From: Ostrinia nubilalis
Taxonomy: Eukaryota; Arthropoda; Insecta; Lepidoptera; Crambidae
DNA: 64,000 nt
Direction of reading: 5' to 3'
NCBI RefSeq assembly: GCF_963855985.1
Contig: NC_087097.1
Coordinates: 5,799,001-5,863,000, forward strand
The notes below the pieces were generated by a model. That model was not told the DNA's origin, ran no database searches, and was given only the letters and a program-made list of their open reading frames with translations. How positions within the stretch are numbered: position 1 is the stretch's first letter; each line of letters opens with the position of its first letter. Positions 1 to 12,005 of the stretch are shown one piece after another. The position numbers and the translations under genes are program-made.

Positions 1-207
1 AATGAAGCACAGAGTCCGGTTTTTGTGTTTTTGGACCTGGCAACCTTATATCCGCTGTCTGTCCCTATGTATGCATAGATCTTTAAAACTACGCTACGGA
101 TTTTGATGCGGTTTTTTTAACAGATAGAGTGATTCAAGAGGAAGGTTTTTATGTATACTCGTACCTACTTAGCGCCCGTCTACTCGTAAATCCGGGGCGG
201 GTCACTA
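1..207 (+). mobile_element. Helitron 3' part (non-autonomous, left end outside window)
   Basis: The stretch carries the usual body of lepidopteran non-autonomous Helitrons: a TCTGTC-type stretch, 'ACTACGCTACGGATTTTGA', then a GC-rich end 'GGGGCGGGTCACTAA'. The final CTAA fits the Helitron CTRR terminus. The 5' end is cut by the window edge. Confidence 0.6.
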
Positions 208-639
208 ATAATATTATACAAAAAAGTTTGGATATTCATTCTTTTTGTGTTGATTAAGAGACAGTATTTAACAATTACATTATCGTGTGTATAAATAGTG
301 ATTGAGTTAACGAGGATCCTAAAAGAGTTTGTAAAGGTACGAGGCGAGAATTGCCTGTGTTAGCGAGCGTCACAAAGAGGGATTAAATTTTGAGCGTTAA
401 AGCTTCGTCACAAAGCTTAAAATCGAATCTTGCTATGTTACTAGAGAATGATCCTGGTAAGTGAGAATTGAGATTTTTAGAATTGAAAGTGTAACCCAGG
501 CGGGTTACAGGGTTGAGATCAAGCTTTTTTAATGTGGGCAGGTATTGTCAAGTTCGAAAGCAAAAATCTATTCAGTCTAAGTCCTTGTAAATCAATTTTG
601 CTATTAGTTTTGACCTGGGCAATTCTGATTCATGTTCGT
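208..639. other. non-coding stretch with a possible first exon
   Basis: No open reading frame of note. A TATAAATAG box at about 290 is followed by a stretch ending in CCTG|GTAAGT at 456/457, listed separately as a weak promoter/first-exon candidate. Confidence 0.4.
290..456 (+). promoter_or_regulatory. possible core promoter and first exon ending in a strong splice donor
   Basis: TATAAATAG lies at about 290, roughly 165 bases before a consensus donor (CCTG|GTAAGTGAG). A short frame opens at ATG 435 and runs in phase into the donor. No downstream exon that fits was found, so this may be chance or a transposon promoter. Confidence 0.2.
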
Positions 640-765
640 GTCGACAACAAACCTACACAGCGTCCGTCCCAAAACTACTACAAGAGAGGCGTTGTTAAAA
701 GCATTAATAAAATCCAACCCCAACAACTGCACGCAGGACACACAACAATCTGGGCAATTGATAGG
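640..765 (+). repeat. dispersed repeat, copy 1
   Basis: 'GTCGACAACAAACCTACACA' and about 100 following bases match, with substitutions, the reverse complement of 57,779-57,872. Shared segments are AGCGTC(C/G)G(T/C)CCCAAAACT and ACTGCACGCAGGA. The family is not identified. In the orientation of the 57.8-kb plus strand one frame reads NCTQEDLMKATDNAI, which might be the start of a helix-turn-helix; this is weak. Confidence 0.45.
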
Positions 766-2787
766 AATTTTTATTTATTTTAGGTTTATTTTATTTTATT
801 TTTCTTTATTAAGGAAACAAACAGCATGAGTTGATACATGTGAACTTAAAAAATAAAAACAGTACAATAGCCTTATTATCAGTTTCCACAGATAAACTTT
901 ACGAGTTAATCGAAAGGTATGCAGAGTGCGAGCATTAATTATATTATATTTTAATTTTCATCATCCATTTAGACCATTTCAAGTTTCTCCGGATCATAAT
1001 ATTATTATAGAATTCAAAGAAACCACTACTTACTTAGTCTACTCCAAGAGTTTCCTAGGATATCTTTAGAAATTAAACTATGACCAAGTTTTATTTAATC
1101 CGCAGCAAGTTGGTAGATCCCATTAAATGCAGGGACAAGTTCTGTTTTCACTCAGTGGCACTCGTTAAGCTCTATTTACGGTTGGCTAATTTGTTTTTGT
1201 TCTAAACTAGGGGATTCCCCGTAAACAGACAGATTAATATGAATAAATGAAGAGGTTTTTTCTTTTGATTCTTTTTTCTTTCGCCACAAAATGATAAAAC
1301 CACGATTTTTCTTATCAATCTTTGGCAATTGATTTCCCGTTATAAAAATATGAAGAATGTACTTATGTGTAACTTTCTTTATTGAACACTGTCATTAATG
1401 AGCACAATTTGTAATTAAAATATTAATTGAACGACAAATTCAAAACACTATTTGTGTGCTTCTTACGTATGTATTTATGTATTACATTACCTGAACATGG
1501 CCTTAGCCAAATCTTAACTCATCATTGACAGAGTGAATAACTTTGTTACAAGTGTAAAGTTTATTTAGTTAAGTAATTATAACAACAATCAGCTGAATCA
1601 CCTCTAACAAAACAAAATCACCAAATAAAACAAAGCACGATCAATTAATCACACGTTACCTCCCAAGCGGGGAGCATTACAAAACTCGGAAATTTTCCAA
1701 ACTCGACAATTTCATAACAACATCCGATTTTGGAAAACCGGCTGCAGTGGAATCCAATTTGCTGCCTTCGGACCCTGCCTTTGTCTCTACGGGTAAGGAC
1801 ATGTAGAGATGCTCGTTAGCTGATACGTGTATCGATATTTTTACCTTTTGTGTTGGGATCTGTTGTTGCTGGCGTTCGATGTTGCTGTTTAATTAGAGAA
1901 TTTACAGTCGTATAGGGATGCGATCGATGATGAGTTATAGAGCTAGTTTTGATAGAGTAAACTTTTAAAAAAATGGCTAAACCAACATGTAACAGAGAAT
2001 TTTTAGTTTTATTCTGAGGTGAAAATCTGACCCATCTAGTCCTACATTCATCGAAAATGTAGACATGATAATCATTATTTATTGAATTATATTTCCAGTT
2101 GAAAAGGCTTGTGAATCTAAGAAAATAGATTTATGTGATGATTCATGATCTCGTGATCATGTTTTAATATAAAAATGTCATCGTAGTTGACAAAATAATT
2201 CAACATTTAAAATAGTAATGGGTGAATATCCCAAACACGTTTTTTACGCGGCGGAGCTGAGAATTGATGGGAGAAATGTAACTAGAGCGATGATTTTTTT
2301 TCTGTATATAGTTTATACAGCGTTTTACACGATAGCAAAGTCTTCAGGACAATAGGTAGTTATTTTATGTACTAAAAAAATTTTCAAAGACCCAAAATCT
2401 AATAGCGGTGGCGCGTCCTAACTCTATTTCTACTCATAAATTGTGTTATTCCTTCTTTCTCGGGGATTCTAGTAATTTAAAAATAGTATAGCCATAAAAT
2501 ACATTAAATAAGACTTCCAAATGATATGAAAGAAATGTGATATTTCATATTTTAAGTGTTTTAAATAGCCTTTCAAAACTGTCCCACGAAAAAAAGCAAT
2601 TACAGTGGCTCAATTTTGACACTCTCTTACTTCTCCAAAGAAGCTTTGAGAGACGTAGAGTTCTTCTTCCCTGCATCACTCAAATGTGTCCTCCTGATCG
2701 GGCTATAAAGACTTGCGACTTGTGGTATTGTTTTTCCAGCAGACCCGTAAATATTAGTATCAGCGGCACAGGAATACAAAATTTTTC
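766..2787. other. long stretch without a recognisable gene
   Basis: AT-rich DNA. I see no coding exon with good splice sites. A CAG|TGGAATCC...CTACGG|GTAAGG interval at about 1,749-1,793 has exon-like boundaries but no recognisable peptide. Short frames at 532-829 and 2,537-2,809 lack any protein signature. Confidence 0.4.
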
Positions 2788-5301
2788 AATTTCGCTGGCA
2801 AGTGTATGAGTGAAAGCTACTTACTTAGATGCTAAACGATTCTTTAACATGATTAAAGTTTGGTGTTTTGTTGTATCTGCATACAGAAATTATTGATCAG
2901 AATTATAGTTTTCTTTATAATTTGAATTTTGTAACAGTTTTTCAATTCCGGTGGCGCAATTTCGGTGGCTCCGGTGGCGAATCTATTGCCGGAATTGGTC
3001 TTATTGGCTCTGGAGCATTGTACCTAGGTCTACTAAGGTCTCAGTCATAACTACAATATCGTCAGTGAATCGAAGTTGTGTGATGTACTCGCCGTATCTT
3101 GATACTGAGCTCGGTCTAGCTCAGAAGCTTGAAAACCTCTAAGTGGGAGGTAGTGAAGACTTTAAGAGATTATGGTGTCTCCAACTCTGAACCCTCGCAG
3201 CAATCAGATAAGTTTCGAGTTCTGATCTTGGGGGAGGGCTGATATGATGAAGTTTTCATACAAATACTTCAGAAGTTGCATGTATCGACAGTCAATTTGA
3301 CGCCATTAAAGAGACTGTAGCACAGCCCAGGTCTTGACCGAATCGAAGAAGGTACAAAAAGGCCAATAATAATGACTGATTATAGTCCTCAGTCTTCTGC
3401 ATAATTTGACGCAGCATTAAATATGTACGTAGTATTACAAACGTCTTTTCGAAAATGAGGTTGTCTGGGAGACTGGATGTTTCAGGAAAAAGCTGCCTCA
3501 CCTGACTCTGGACCATCGCCAACGTCCATTCCATTCCAGTCTCTAGCACCACCACCATGTCTTATTTTTTGGTTTATCGACCATTAAACATGGTGGTATT
3601 TAAGAGAACTTTAGTACTAGCATTCCATCTGATTTCATAAGCTCAGTTGTGATTTCATTATCTCCTGGTACATACCTTGTTGTTTTTAATAGGGCATTCT
3701 AATCTCACTCAAGCTAAAGTCTAGGATATCTTCGCTAAAGTGTCGGAATAGTCTCGATCTTCAGCCTAATTACTAGTAGTGCTTCTTAATCTCTCCTAGC
3801 AGCTTAGGCATTTACCAAAATGGTTATGATATCCTCGTTATTCATGTTGGTATATTCAATTTGGTCCTCGCAAATACATACTTTCGATTTATTACAAAAA
3901 AATCGTCTCTATAATACACTTTGTATCAGCGTGAGGACTTGGATAGCATACATCGATACTAAGCAGAATCTTAAAAACAGATGAGAATAGTCCTGAAACA
4001 GCTAAAATTTCCCTAGTCTCGTAGGTTGCAATCTATTCTGCCACTCGAGATGAAAATTCGTGGGGCTTTGGAGCTGGATTGGCACTGGTCGTGGCTTAGG
4101 CTTCATCAGTCGACAGCTTTTGAGCATCTTTTATTCGGCATTCTTCTATTTCGGTGATGACTTCTTGTTCTTCCTCGGTCCCTCACTGATGAGGATCGCA
4201 ACCGCAGATAGTGTTCCTTCATAGACTGCGGTCATAAGCTGTGTGGTGATCGGAGAATGCAAATGTGATTAAATTGCCTGTTCGTCTAAAAATGATTACT
4301 ACATTTTGATTTTTGCAGTACTATTAGGGTGCAGCTCAGTACGCTTTTACAGTTCTGGCATCTTTTGCTAGACCTTCTCTCTCTATGAGGCTGGCTGGAT
4401 TTAGTCCTCCGTTTCTTAATTGTACTACTTTCATCTAGCTCATTGTCGCTAGGTTTGCATAGTTTTCCGTTAAATTACCCTGTCACAAATATGTAATGTG
4501 TTAGTTCAGTAGCTGGTATAGATCTAGAAATATCTTCATACTTAATCTCCAGTTTGCATGGTCTTTAGCGAATAATTAGTTGCGTAATTCTGAGTATAGG
4601 ATAGGTATGATACCATCATGAAAACTTGGCTAGCCTGGACCAATATTTTTACTTATGGAAGATAAACCTAACACCAACCTGGGGCAGTTGGTCACCCTCC
4701 CGGGACTAGAGTTGGTTTCTGGGTTTGAGGGTCATGTATGATGTCTTCGTGATGACTCTAGAATAACGGGGCTGTTGGCGGCTAGAGTCAGAAAGTTTTG
4801 GATTTGTTCTCTATGGAGGGATTTTGCCGTTATCACCATGCTTAGCAGGCTGGTTGGTAGTTCCAGTATGGTAGTATAATACCCGGAAAGATGCTGCAGC
4901 CCACCCTCCAGTATTTTGATTCCTTAGTCGGCTATTACGACTCACGTGGGAAGATTTGATGCTTTTTTAGGGTCACAACACAGGCCTGAATATTGTTTTT
5001 AATTATAAACATCTTTACTGGATAATAATACTTAATTGATTACAAATAAATAAGTAATTTGAGACAATCATCCGTAACATTCCGAAGTCCGCTGTATAAA
5101 TAAATTTCGGTGGATTGGTTCTTAATTCCGGTGGCTCAAATACAATTTCGGTGGCTCTTGATAATTTCAAATTGACATATCTCGAGAAGTATTAATAATA
5201 TTTTGATCTCTACCATATCATTGAATAATACAAGTTATTTACTATTATTTCTGCCACAAAAAAGTTTTGGAAAGTGGAAATTAAAATTCGCCACCGGAAT
5301 T
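2788..5301. repeat. cluster of iterated AATTCCGGTGGC motifs, split by a LINE
   Basis: The 12-mer AATT(C/T)CGGTGGC recurs at 2,944, 2,958, 5,124 and 5,144. Shorter or diverged forms sit at 2,788, 2,970, 2,987 and 5,103, and an inverted copy (GCCACCGGAATT) at 5,290. The two groups flank the antisense LINE relic, so they probably belonged to one element interrupted by that insertion. No transposase or clear terminal inverted repeats were found. Confidence 0.55.
3000..4980 (-). pseudogene. decayed RTE-type LINE ORF2 (reverse transcriptase), antisense
   Basis: Reading the minus strand from high to low coordinates, fragments in several frames follow the order of an RTE-type non-LTR retrotransposon. 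A possible endonuclease-like part comes first (about 4,970-4,680; weak), then 'GDNEITTELMK' near 3,650, 'RQIMQKTEDYNQ' near 3,400 (the finger/palm region that normally precedes the LAFVDYEKAFDS motif, here damaged), and 'YITQLRFTDDIVVMTE' near 3,050. The last holds the catalytic F-x-DD box of the reverse transcriptase. Stops and frameshifts break every segment, so it cannot make a working enzyme. Its boundaries coincide with the two halves of the AATTCCGGTGGC cluster, suggesting it inserted there. The RTE assignment rests on motif wording alone; the reverse transcriptase call is firm, the upper limit at 4,980 is not. Confidence 0.65.
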
Positions 5302-6669
5302 AGGCAAAAAACGAGTTTGTTGATATTCACCCTAATAATGTTTGCTATAAAAAAATATAGCAAACTCACTCAAAAGTGAATTATAATCGAGCAAAGATTG
5401 TATCGATCATATCGATAGACATTTGAAGTTATTCGAACGACTCTATTCAGAATTCCTCTTCATTTTCGACTGGGGACGATATAATTATAGACCAAAATGC
5501 CTTTGGGCTTGTATTAAATTCTTCTCTGATAAATCGTTAAGCAATTTGTTTTAGATCGTGTCCGGTGAAGGAAATTGTTTTGCGAAATTCTTTGAACATG
5601 TGAATGACATTACGAATTGGGAAATCGTCCGCAATATTAATAAGAAATAATGTACGAAGTATGAAAAAAACTATGCGATGCCCTATTTGCTTTAGGTTCA
5701 TTATTGAAGTAAGCAAAGAATGTAAGTTTTTGAAAACGAAAACGTTTTAACCCTGAACCATCTACCTCTTGTTTCAGTCACATAACCACCTACCTGGAGT
5801 CTCTCAGACTCCTCTCTTCTCAGGACTAAACAAAAAACTAAGTTGTCAAAAGGTAAATGTAATTTTAGGTATTTTATTTCCAAAAAATAAATAAAGGCAT
5901 ACACAATTTAAGACATTTGTCAAAAAAAAAGCCTAAATCTCTTACAGCGCATGCGACTAGTTACAAGAAACATATTCACCGGAATCTGAATCCCCTGGTA
6001 GGTGCTTAAGGGTGAATCATAGGTATGCAGAAAAATAGGTAAAGACTAGGTACCTACCTACTTATTTAAATATTTAAATATACATAACAATGCTAATAAA
6101 AGCCTAAAAAAGGACTTGTAACATCCACAATATTATTAATACCTACTCGAAATCAGAAATAATGTGGTTGAATTTTCGTGAGCTCTTAGACTAATCCTTA
6201 ACCCTACAATTTTACAGTAGGTATCATTTCTCGGTATTATTTCAAACAATTAGGTTAAGTATTTTTCTTCAAGCAAACCTTTCTTATCTTGTTTTCCAAT
6301 AAAAACAAACTCTAATATTATTTACCACTTCCACGGTGTTCAGTCAACCGTTACCGTTTCAGAAATGTTCAACATTTGTTTGTTTATTTCTCCGATCCCC
6401 ATCGTCATATCAAATTATCGGTTGTCAGAAATAGTAAAACGGATTTTCGGCTGTCAGTTTCTTATAAGAACGTTCTATGGAGTGAATCCAATTTACGTTA
6501 GCTAGCATGATGGTACAAAAGGACTCTCTGATGTAGATGGGCAGGCAATTTTGCCTTAGATCACTGTTGTTTTCTTTTTAGGTCTTCAGTTTTCTCTCGT
6601 TTACAGAGAATTGAAGGACATGATTTAGGAAAAATTAACTTTTTTACCGAATCACCGCGGAATATGAAG
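5302..6669. other. stretch without a recognisable gene
   Basis: AT-rich, no open frame longer than about 67 codons and no peptide with a recognisable domain. Confidence 0.4.
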
Positions 6670-6825
6670 TTCGTTCGTTTCAGCCGAATGACGTCCACTG
6701 CTGGACAAGTGCCTCCCCCAAGGATTTCCACAAAGACCGCATCCAGGCACCTCCCGCGACCTTCACCAGATCGTCGGTCCACCTAAGTGGGAGGCTTGCC
6801 CATACTACGTCTTCCGAATAATATA
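6670..6825 (-). mobile_element. LINE 3' fragment (ORF2 C-terminus)
   Basis: The minus strand reads the end of the LINE ORF2 family seen throughout this window: remnants of 'VGRPPTRW', 'KV', 'DRSLW', '[12 protein letters not shown]' and a following CGAACGAAC tail. It is 5'-truncated, as is usual for non-LTR copies. Confidence 0.65.
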
Positions 6826-6954
6826 TGAACTAATATTGAAGTAGCATAAGTTAAACCTACAAAACTTACGATTACCGTTGTGGTTATTACTTTACAACTA
6901 GGTGGTAATACTAATAATTGACTTTGTTCAAGTACTTTGCTCCGATAAATTCTA

Positions 6955-6998
6955 TCCAGCTGTGGACGTCTTTCGGCTGAAACGAACAAACGAATGAA
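6955..6998 (+). mobile_element. very short LINE 3' end, opposite orientation
   Basis: 'CTGTGGACGTCTTTCGGCTG' plus an AACGAACAAACG tail matches the last bases of the same ORF2 and its tail, here on the plus strand and facing the copy at 6,670. Confidence 0.5.
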
Positions 6999-7644
6999 CG
7001 ACTCATCCTACCATATAGGCAGGCAAGTTCTATTTTCAACTGACTTCTACTTTCAAATATTCAATAACCGTTTCTCTAAAGGGTTGAGAATTAAGCTCAA
7101 AATAAAGCCGAAATATCAATTCTAACCTGTAATTGGCTGAATTTCAATAGTTGCATCATTCAAAATGAATTGATTCCTGAGTGCAGATTAATACCTGAAA
7201 ATGACTCATAATACGAATATAACAAACCTTAGAGTGTAATAAACACATCATATCAAGCATCAACAATTCTAAAATAAAGCTGTAGTAGGTAATGTCATTG
7301 TAAATTCCTAACAATATTACACGAACCAAACTCTCAGAGGACCAAAACACTAACTAAACCGAACGAACTTGTACCTTAACTGTTAAGCACACCTCTACAC
7401 GTTATGCTGAACTTGTCTGCATACACCTTAAATCGTGCATCATTAGGTTGAAAATCGAACGGAAGTGTCAAGGTGCACGTGCGTTTCTCTACCGCAATCC
7501 ATTTTGCTAGCTCTTGGTTATTAAAGTATGGAGATGGACTGCTGCAGTTCGCAACATATAATTACTTTTTGAACCGAAAAGGAGTTCCTGCATTTAACTA
7601 AAATGTAGACTGTTAGTTTGTACCTACTTACTTAATGTAAAGAA
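6999..7644. other. stretch without a recognisable gene
   Basis: No coding or repeat signature was recognised. Confidence 0.4.
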
Positions 7645-7822
7645 AAGTTCTCGAGTGGTGACCACGTGCCGCAAGACGTAGTGTGGGCAGGCCTCCCACT
7701 AGTTGGACCGACGAGTAAAGGTCGCGGAAAGTACCTGAATATGGGCAGCGAAGGACCGGTCGTTATGGAAATCCTTGGGGGAGGCCTTTGTCCAGCAGTG
7801 GACGTAATATGGCTGAAACCTT
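7645..7822 (+). mobile_element. LINE 3' fragment (ORF2 C-terminus)
   Basis: Plus-strand copy of the ORF2 end: the region encoding the conserved '(V)GRP' block, then '[13 protein letters not shown]', ending shortly after 'CAGCAGTGGACGTAATATGG'. The frame is broken. No long tail is left. Confidence 0.65.
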
Positions 7823-8749
7823 AAACCCAATACAAATTATACATTTAGTCCATAATAAAATTTATCTTAAAAGTAGAGAGAGGTTTTGACAACGGCTTTA
7901 AAGTAATAACATTTTACTCTTTCTTTTTGCGCTGCCAAAGGCATGTCTTTATTACTATGTGATACTAGGCATTATTTCTAGGTAATACCGGCCGTCAGCT
8001 TAGCAGCTCACATGGAAGACAGACAACTTAGTTCAACAGATGCCACATTAAGATTCTAAGAAGTTTCCATAAGAAGTAAGTCAAAGTCAAAATTACTGTA
8101 ACTATAAAAATAGTGCTTATAAATCGTCAAATATTAAATTAAAAAGACTAATAAAAAAACTTTAAAGTTTTGCTCTTATGAAGCCTTCACATAATCTCAT
8201 AATCTTTTTGCCCTACCAGCACTTCGAGACCAACATTTGAAAAGTGCCGAAAGAAGGCCGCTACAAATTCAGTGACTACTAGGTATCTGCCGGTTAAAAG
8301 TATGAAAGCAAGTAACAATTTAGTATTTTTTTTATGCAAGACAAGACCTATTTCAACAGTGATATTAATAACAGTTATTGATAAATGAGTGATTAATTTC
8401 TAAAATACATAGAAGCTACTTCACGAAAATTTTATTTTTGTTTTCAAAAAATCATTCGCTTCGTTGTGTTCGCTTTTCTTACCCAAGTTTAGCTCTCTAA
8501 GGATCGAGAATGAACGAATACCTATTCTGGAACGCAATCTAACTTTTCACTGGTGCAGTAGTCTAACGAAGATTTGTTGTAGATTTAGCTTAACATATTG
8601 AAAGCAAACCAATTGTGTTAAAGCCGTCTCTAATGTTTTTCGAGTGTAGATGATATGAAAGAGCGAGTTTAAACGTTAGAAAGCTTATTGATTTAGGTAT
8701 ACGAATTCGGGTGCATGATTCTTGGTTTTAATCTGCGATGGACTCTATC
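7823..8749. other. stretch without a recognisable gene
   Basis: AT-rich DNA without coding signature. Confidence 0.4.
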
Positions 8750-8951
8750 ATTGTCATCATCGTCATCATCATCTCAGCCATAGGACGTCCACTGCTGAAC
8801 ATAGGCCTCCCCCAATGCTTTCCATGTTGCCCGGTTGGTAGCGGCCAGCGTCCAGCGCCTTCCTGCTACCGTTATGATGTCTTCGTTCCACCTGGTGGAT
8901 CATCCCACGCTGCGTTTTCCGGTACTCCAGAATCTTACTGCCCCACCTGCC
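8750..8951 (-). mobile_element. LINE 3' fragment with (ATG)n tail
   Basis: The clearest copy of the family. On the minus strand it reads GKRSVG, one stop, then STRWNEDI..VAGRRW and 'RATWKALGEAYVQQWTSYG', stop, followed directly by an ATGATGATGACGATG tail. This layout (ORF2 end, almost no 3' UTR, short ATG/TGA microsatellite tail) is characteristic of RTE-type LINEs. Confidence 0.75.
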
Positions 8952-9240
8952 TCTATGTAACATAGTTATCTGTCATGGTAGTAACATGCAACATATAATC
9001 TTTGGCATGGTTTCAAACGATCTTGGAACCACTGAAACGTTAATAGAGGATTAGGGGATCTTCAGCTATTTCTTTATTGGTGTGGAAAACTATAACTTAC
9101 AGAAAGATCACTGGCTTAACTTTAGAGCTAGTTTTCTTAAGAATTTTAGTTGAAACATGGTACATTGTTTTAAAATGTGGTACAAAATGTTTTTACTTCT
9201 ATGTCTTTTTTCAAACAAACGTAAAAAATTCAACAGTCCT
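8952..9240. other. intergenic gap
   Basis: No feature recognised. Confidence 0.4.
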
Positions 9241-9244
9241 TTAA

Positions 9245-10516
9245 CACTAGAAGTGCCGAAGATTACGACCCCCCTAAAAGCGCCGCTGGGTCAATTTTGT
9301 CCCAGCATCTATTTTGTAACATTTTTTAGTTTCAGGCATGAATATTATGGTTAAAACTATTTGTAGTATCCTTAAAAAAAGGTTTATCTATGTGGTTAAA
9401 ACAATATGTACTTATTTCTTTAAAAATATAAATGTATTCAATTTTAATTTGGAATTATTAAAATTTAGATATTTTTGGTTTCATTTAAAAATAGTCACAT
9501 ATTACGTGGTGGTATACTGTATTAAAATCATGAAATTACTACTTTAACTAATCATTATTATTTTTAAAGAAAAAATAAATATCTTAAAAATAATAGTGCA
9601 CATTTGGCACAACATTTTTTTGTATGGTTTTTTGTCTATCTGGTGTACTATGTGTTTCGGAATTTCTATAGGTATGGTTATTTTTCTGTTATCTGTACAC
9701 AAACAATGAAGTTTTTGACCAATTACAATGAAAAGTATGTACGTTTTATCTTCAAAATTTTATAAGTCACACATTTTAAAAATGTATCAAATCACACAAT
9801 GTATGAACTGGCTTATGTCTAGAGGCCATCTTCCTACTAATATTATAAATGTAAAAGTTAATAAATATTGATGAATTGAAGGATGGATGGACTGATGAAT
9901 GGATAGGATGGATGAATAGGTGGATATATGCCTGGAACTTGAACTAAGTGAGTATGGATTCATGGTTAGATCGAAGGATGTTTTTTCACTCTTTTACGCA
10001 AAAAATACTAAGCCGATCTTAATAAAACTTTGCAATTTTATTGTTAATACTTCAGAATAAAATAATATAGGCTATAATTTAGAATAATATTCAGTTATTT
10101 GGTCAAAAAGCAACGATAAGTGTCAAGAAATTAGGTCTTTCTATGATAAACTTAATTTCTCACGGGTGAAGTCACAGGCAAAAACTAGTACAATATAATT
10201 ACATTTCTGCATTGTCACGAGTCACCTAAACTCTCCTCACCTCTCCACTTTCGTATCTCCTCGAAAAAATGACTCTTCATCGAATTATTGTGGCAAATAC
10301 CAGGGTGGGACAAAATTGACCCAGTGGCGCTTCTAGGTAAAACCGATTTAAAAAAAAAATCTATTAATGTTATATTATCAAAAACATTAAAAAATGATAA
10401 AATTCAATAAATCAAAAAAAGTCAAAAAGTTTCATGGACTTTCGTTGAAAAATAAAAAAGTTAGAGCTGATCAAACTCGCGAGTGGGACAAAAATGGGAC
10501 GGCGGCCTTTCTAGTG
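9245..10516. mobile_element. piggyBac-like element, non-autonomous, TTAA-flanked
   Basis: The element starts CACTAGAAGTGCCG and ends GGCCTTTCTAGTG, giving an inverted terminal CACTAGAA. It is bounded by TTAA on both sides (9,241-9,244 and 10,517-10,520), the target duplication of piggyBac. A second, inner inverted repeat pairs GCCGCTGGGTCAATTTTGTC (about 9,281) with GACAAAATTGACCCAGTGGC (about 10,310). No transposase frame was found in the 1.27 kb. A Helitron has inserted inside it. Confidence 0.75.
9832..10188 (+). mobile_element. Helitron (Lep1-like), nested in piggyBac-like element
   Basis: Begins TCCTACTAATATTATAAATG, contains the diverged 'ACGCAAAAAATACTAAGCCG' core and ends with CTAG before T, after 'GGTGAAGTCACAGGCAAAAA'. 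These are the termini of lepidopteran non-autonomous Helitrons. It carries a local GGATGGAT-type simple repeat. Confidence 0.65.
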
Positions 10517-10520
10517 TTAA

Positions 10521-11887
10521 GTGGCCACTGAAAATGCAATAACACTTCCACTCATTTTTGTACCATCTACTTTATAATAAAAACACCTAAATAATGCTGT
10601 TTTGACTTGCAATTTCTTTAATTTCTGTTTTATTTTTCAAAAAAGGAAAAAAACAGAACAAAAAATGTCTTCAATTTGTGTGAACTAATTATATTACCTA
10701 CAAATGTTTCTCTTATGGAGTCTTTACATATCCTAAGTTTTTTAGCAAGAATCTATCTACCCACTTACCGTCTCCACCTCCATTTGCTCCAATCACTATC
10801 CAGGGTGACGTCTTACACAGCTAATGTTATGTTCGGGCGTCTTCAAGGCGGCATTAACCACTAATCCGCGCAAGTTGAAGTGTGACAGTGAATATTAAGC
10901 AGGGCTTAGGTCACCCCGGATTAACTAATCCGAAACTTTGGCAAGAACGGACAAACTTTAATTGAGGGTTAATCATGATTGTGCATACATTTTTGGGATG
11001 ATTTCGATTGAGATGCGGATGGAAATGGATTGGGGTAATTAACGAGGCTGTTGTTTTTGGAAAAGGAATATTAATGATGAAAAAGGCAATTTCGGTGTGT
11101 GTATTGAATAAAGACAGACACGTTTGGAATAAAAATCTTCAGGTTATTTTCTCCACATTTATTTGTTCTGAACTTTCATTCTCGTCAACACGAATTTTTA
11201 TACAGAAAAGGACAGATTCAGGACTGGAAAAATGTGTATGTAAGTACCTTTTATTTGTTAAAAGAAAAAATTAAGGAATGCAATTAAAGATTGTCTGTAT
11301 TGAAACGATCAAAATAGTAGACGAAACCGTGAGTGAAAAACAGAATTATCATTTATTTAATTTCAATAGATTGTATTCTGGAATTCCTTTCATTGTTTGC
11401 GTTTTCAATGAAAATAACATACAATTTTCCGTAGTAACAAAGAATTTAGTCTGGGACTTAAATATTTAAACTGAACCTGAAGTAAATAAGGTATGATATA
11501 ATTAAATAACGTCTCATTTAGTCCTATCCAAAATCAAACAAGCAAACGGCGTCCTTCCACAGAACGGTTCAAAAACTCAATCCACCTGCGAAATCCGGGG
11601 AAGTCCCAAATAAAGAACTCACTCAAAACTTTCTTCATACTCACAAATTGTGCCTTACATTAGTTTGTAGGAAGTAATTTCCTGTGGAACTTGCTCAGGA
11701 ACTTATTTGAGAGCTATTGTTGCGGACAATAGTCGCTTGATCACGTCATGAAAATGACGTAAGTTCTTTTGACGATCGGATTTGACGTGGGAATCGTTCA
11801 AATGATTTGGCGGGGTTTGATTAAGGCTGAAACAGTTTTGATTTGCATTTTTTTGTGAATGATAAAGATCAATGGGGTGGATTAATA
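10521..11887. other. stretch without a recognisable gene
   Basis: Open frames of 62-88 codons occur (10,676, 11,008, 11,278) but none has a domain, splice sites or composition that supports a gene. Confidence 0.35.
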
Positions 11888-12005
11888 GGCTGGGTTGCAT
11901 TATCTTACTTTGACTTTAACAAACGTGAGAAATCTGTCAAACTCCATACAAAAAACACTGGTTATCGTTGTAGTTACAGATGAGATTAGATGGTGCAACC
12001 CAGCC
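11888..12005 (+). mobile_element. MITE family A (PIF/Harbinger-like), about 118 bp
   Basis: Terminal repeats GGCTGGGTTGCA and ATGGTGCAACCCAGCC, with the internal body 'ATCTGTCAAACTCCATACAA' and 'GGTTATCGTTGTAGTTAC'. TAATA flanks both ends. It is one of nine family members in the window; other copies have a 3-bp TTA or TAA duplication. Confidence 0.75.

Noticed and set aside
3292..3558. Independent small gene on the minus strand
   Set aside because: The frame contains the RQIMQKTEDYNQ block of a LINE reverse transcriptase, so it is part of that relic.
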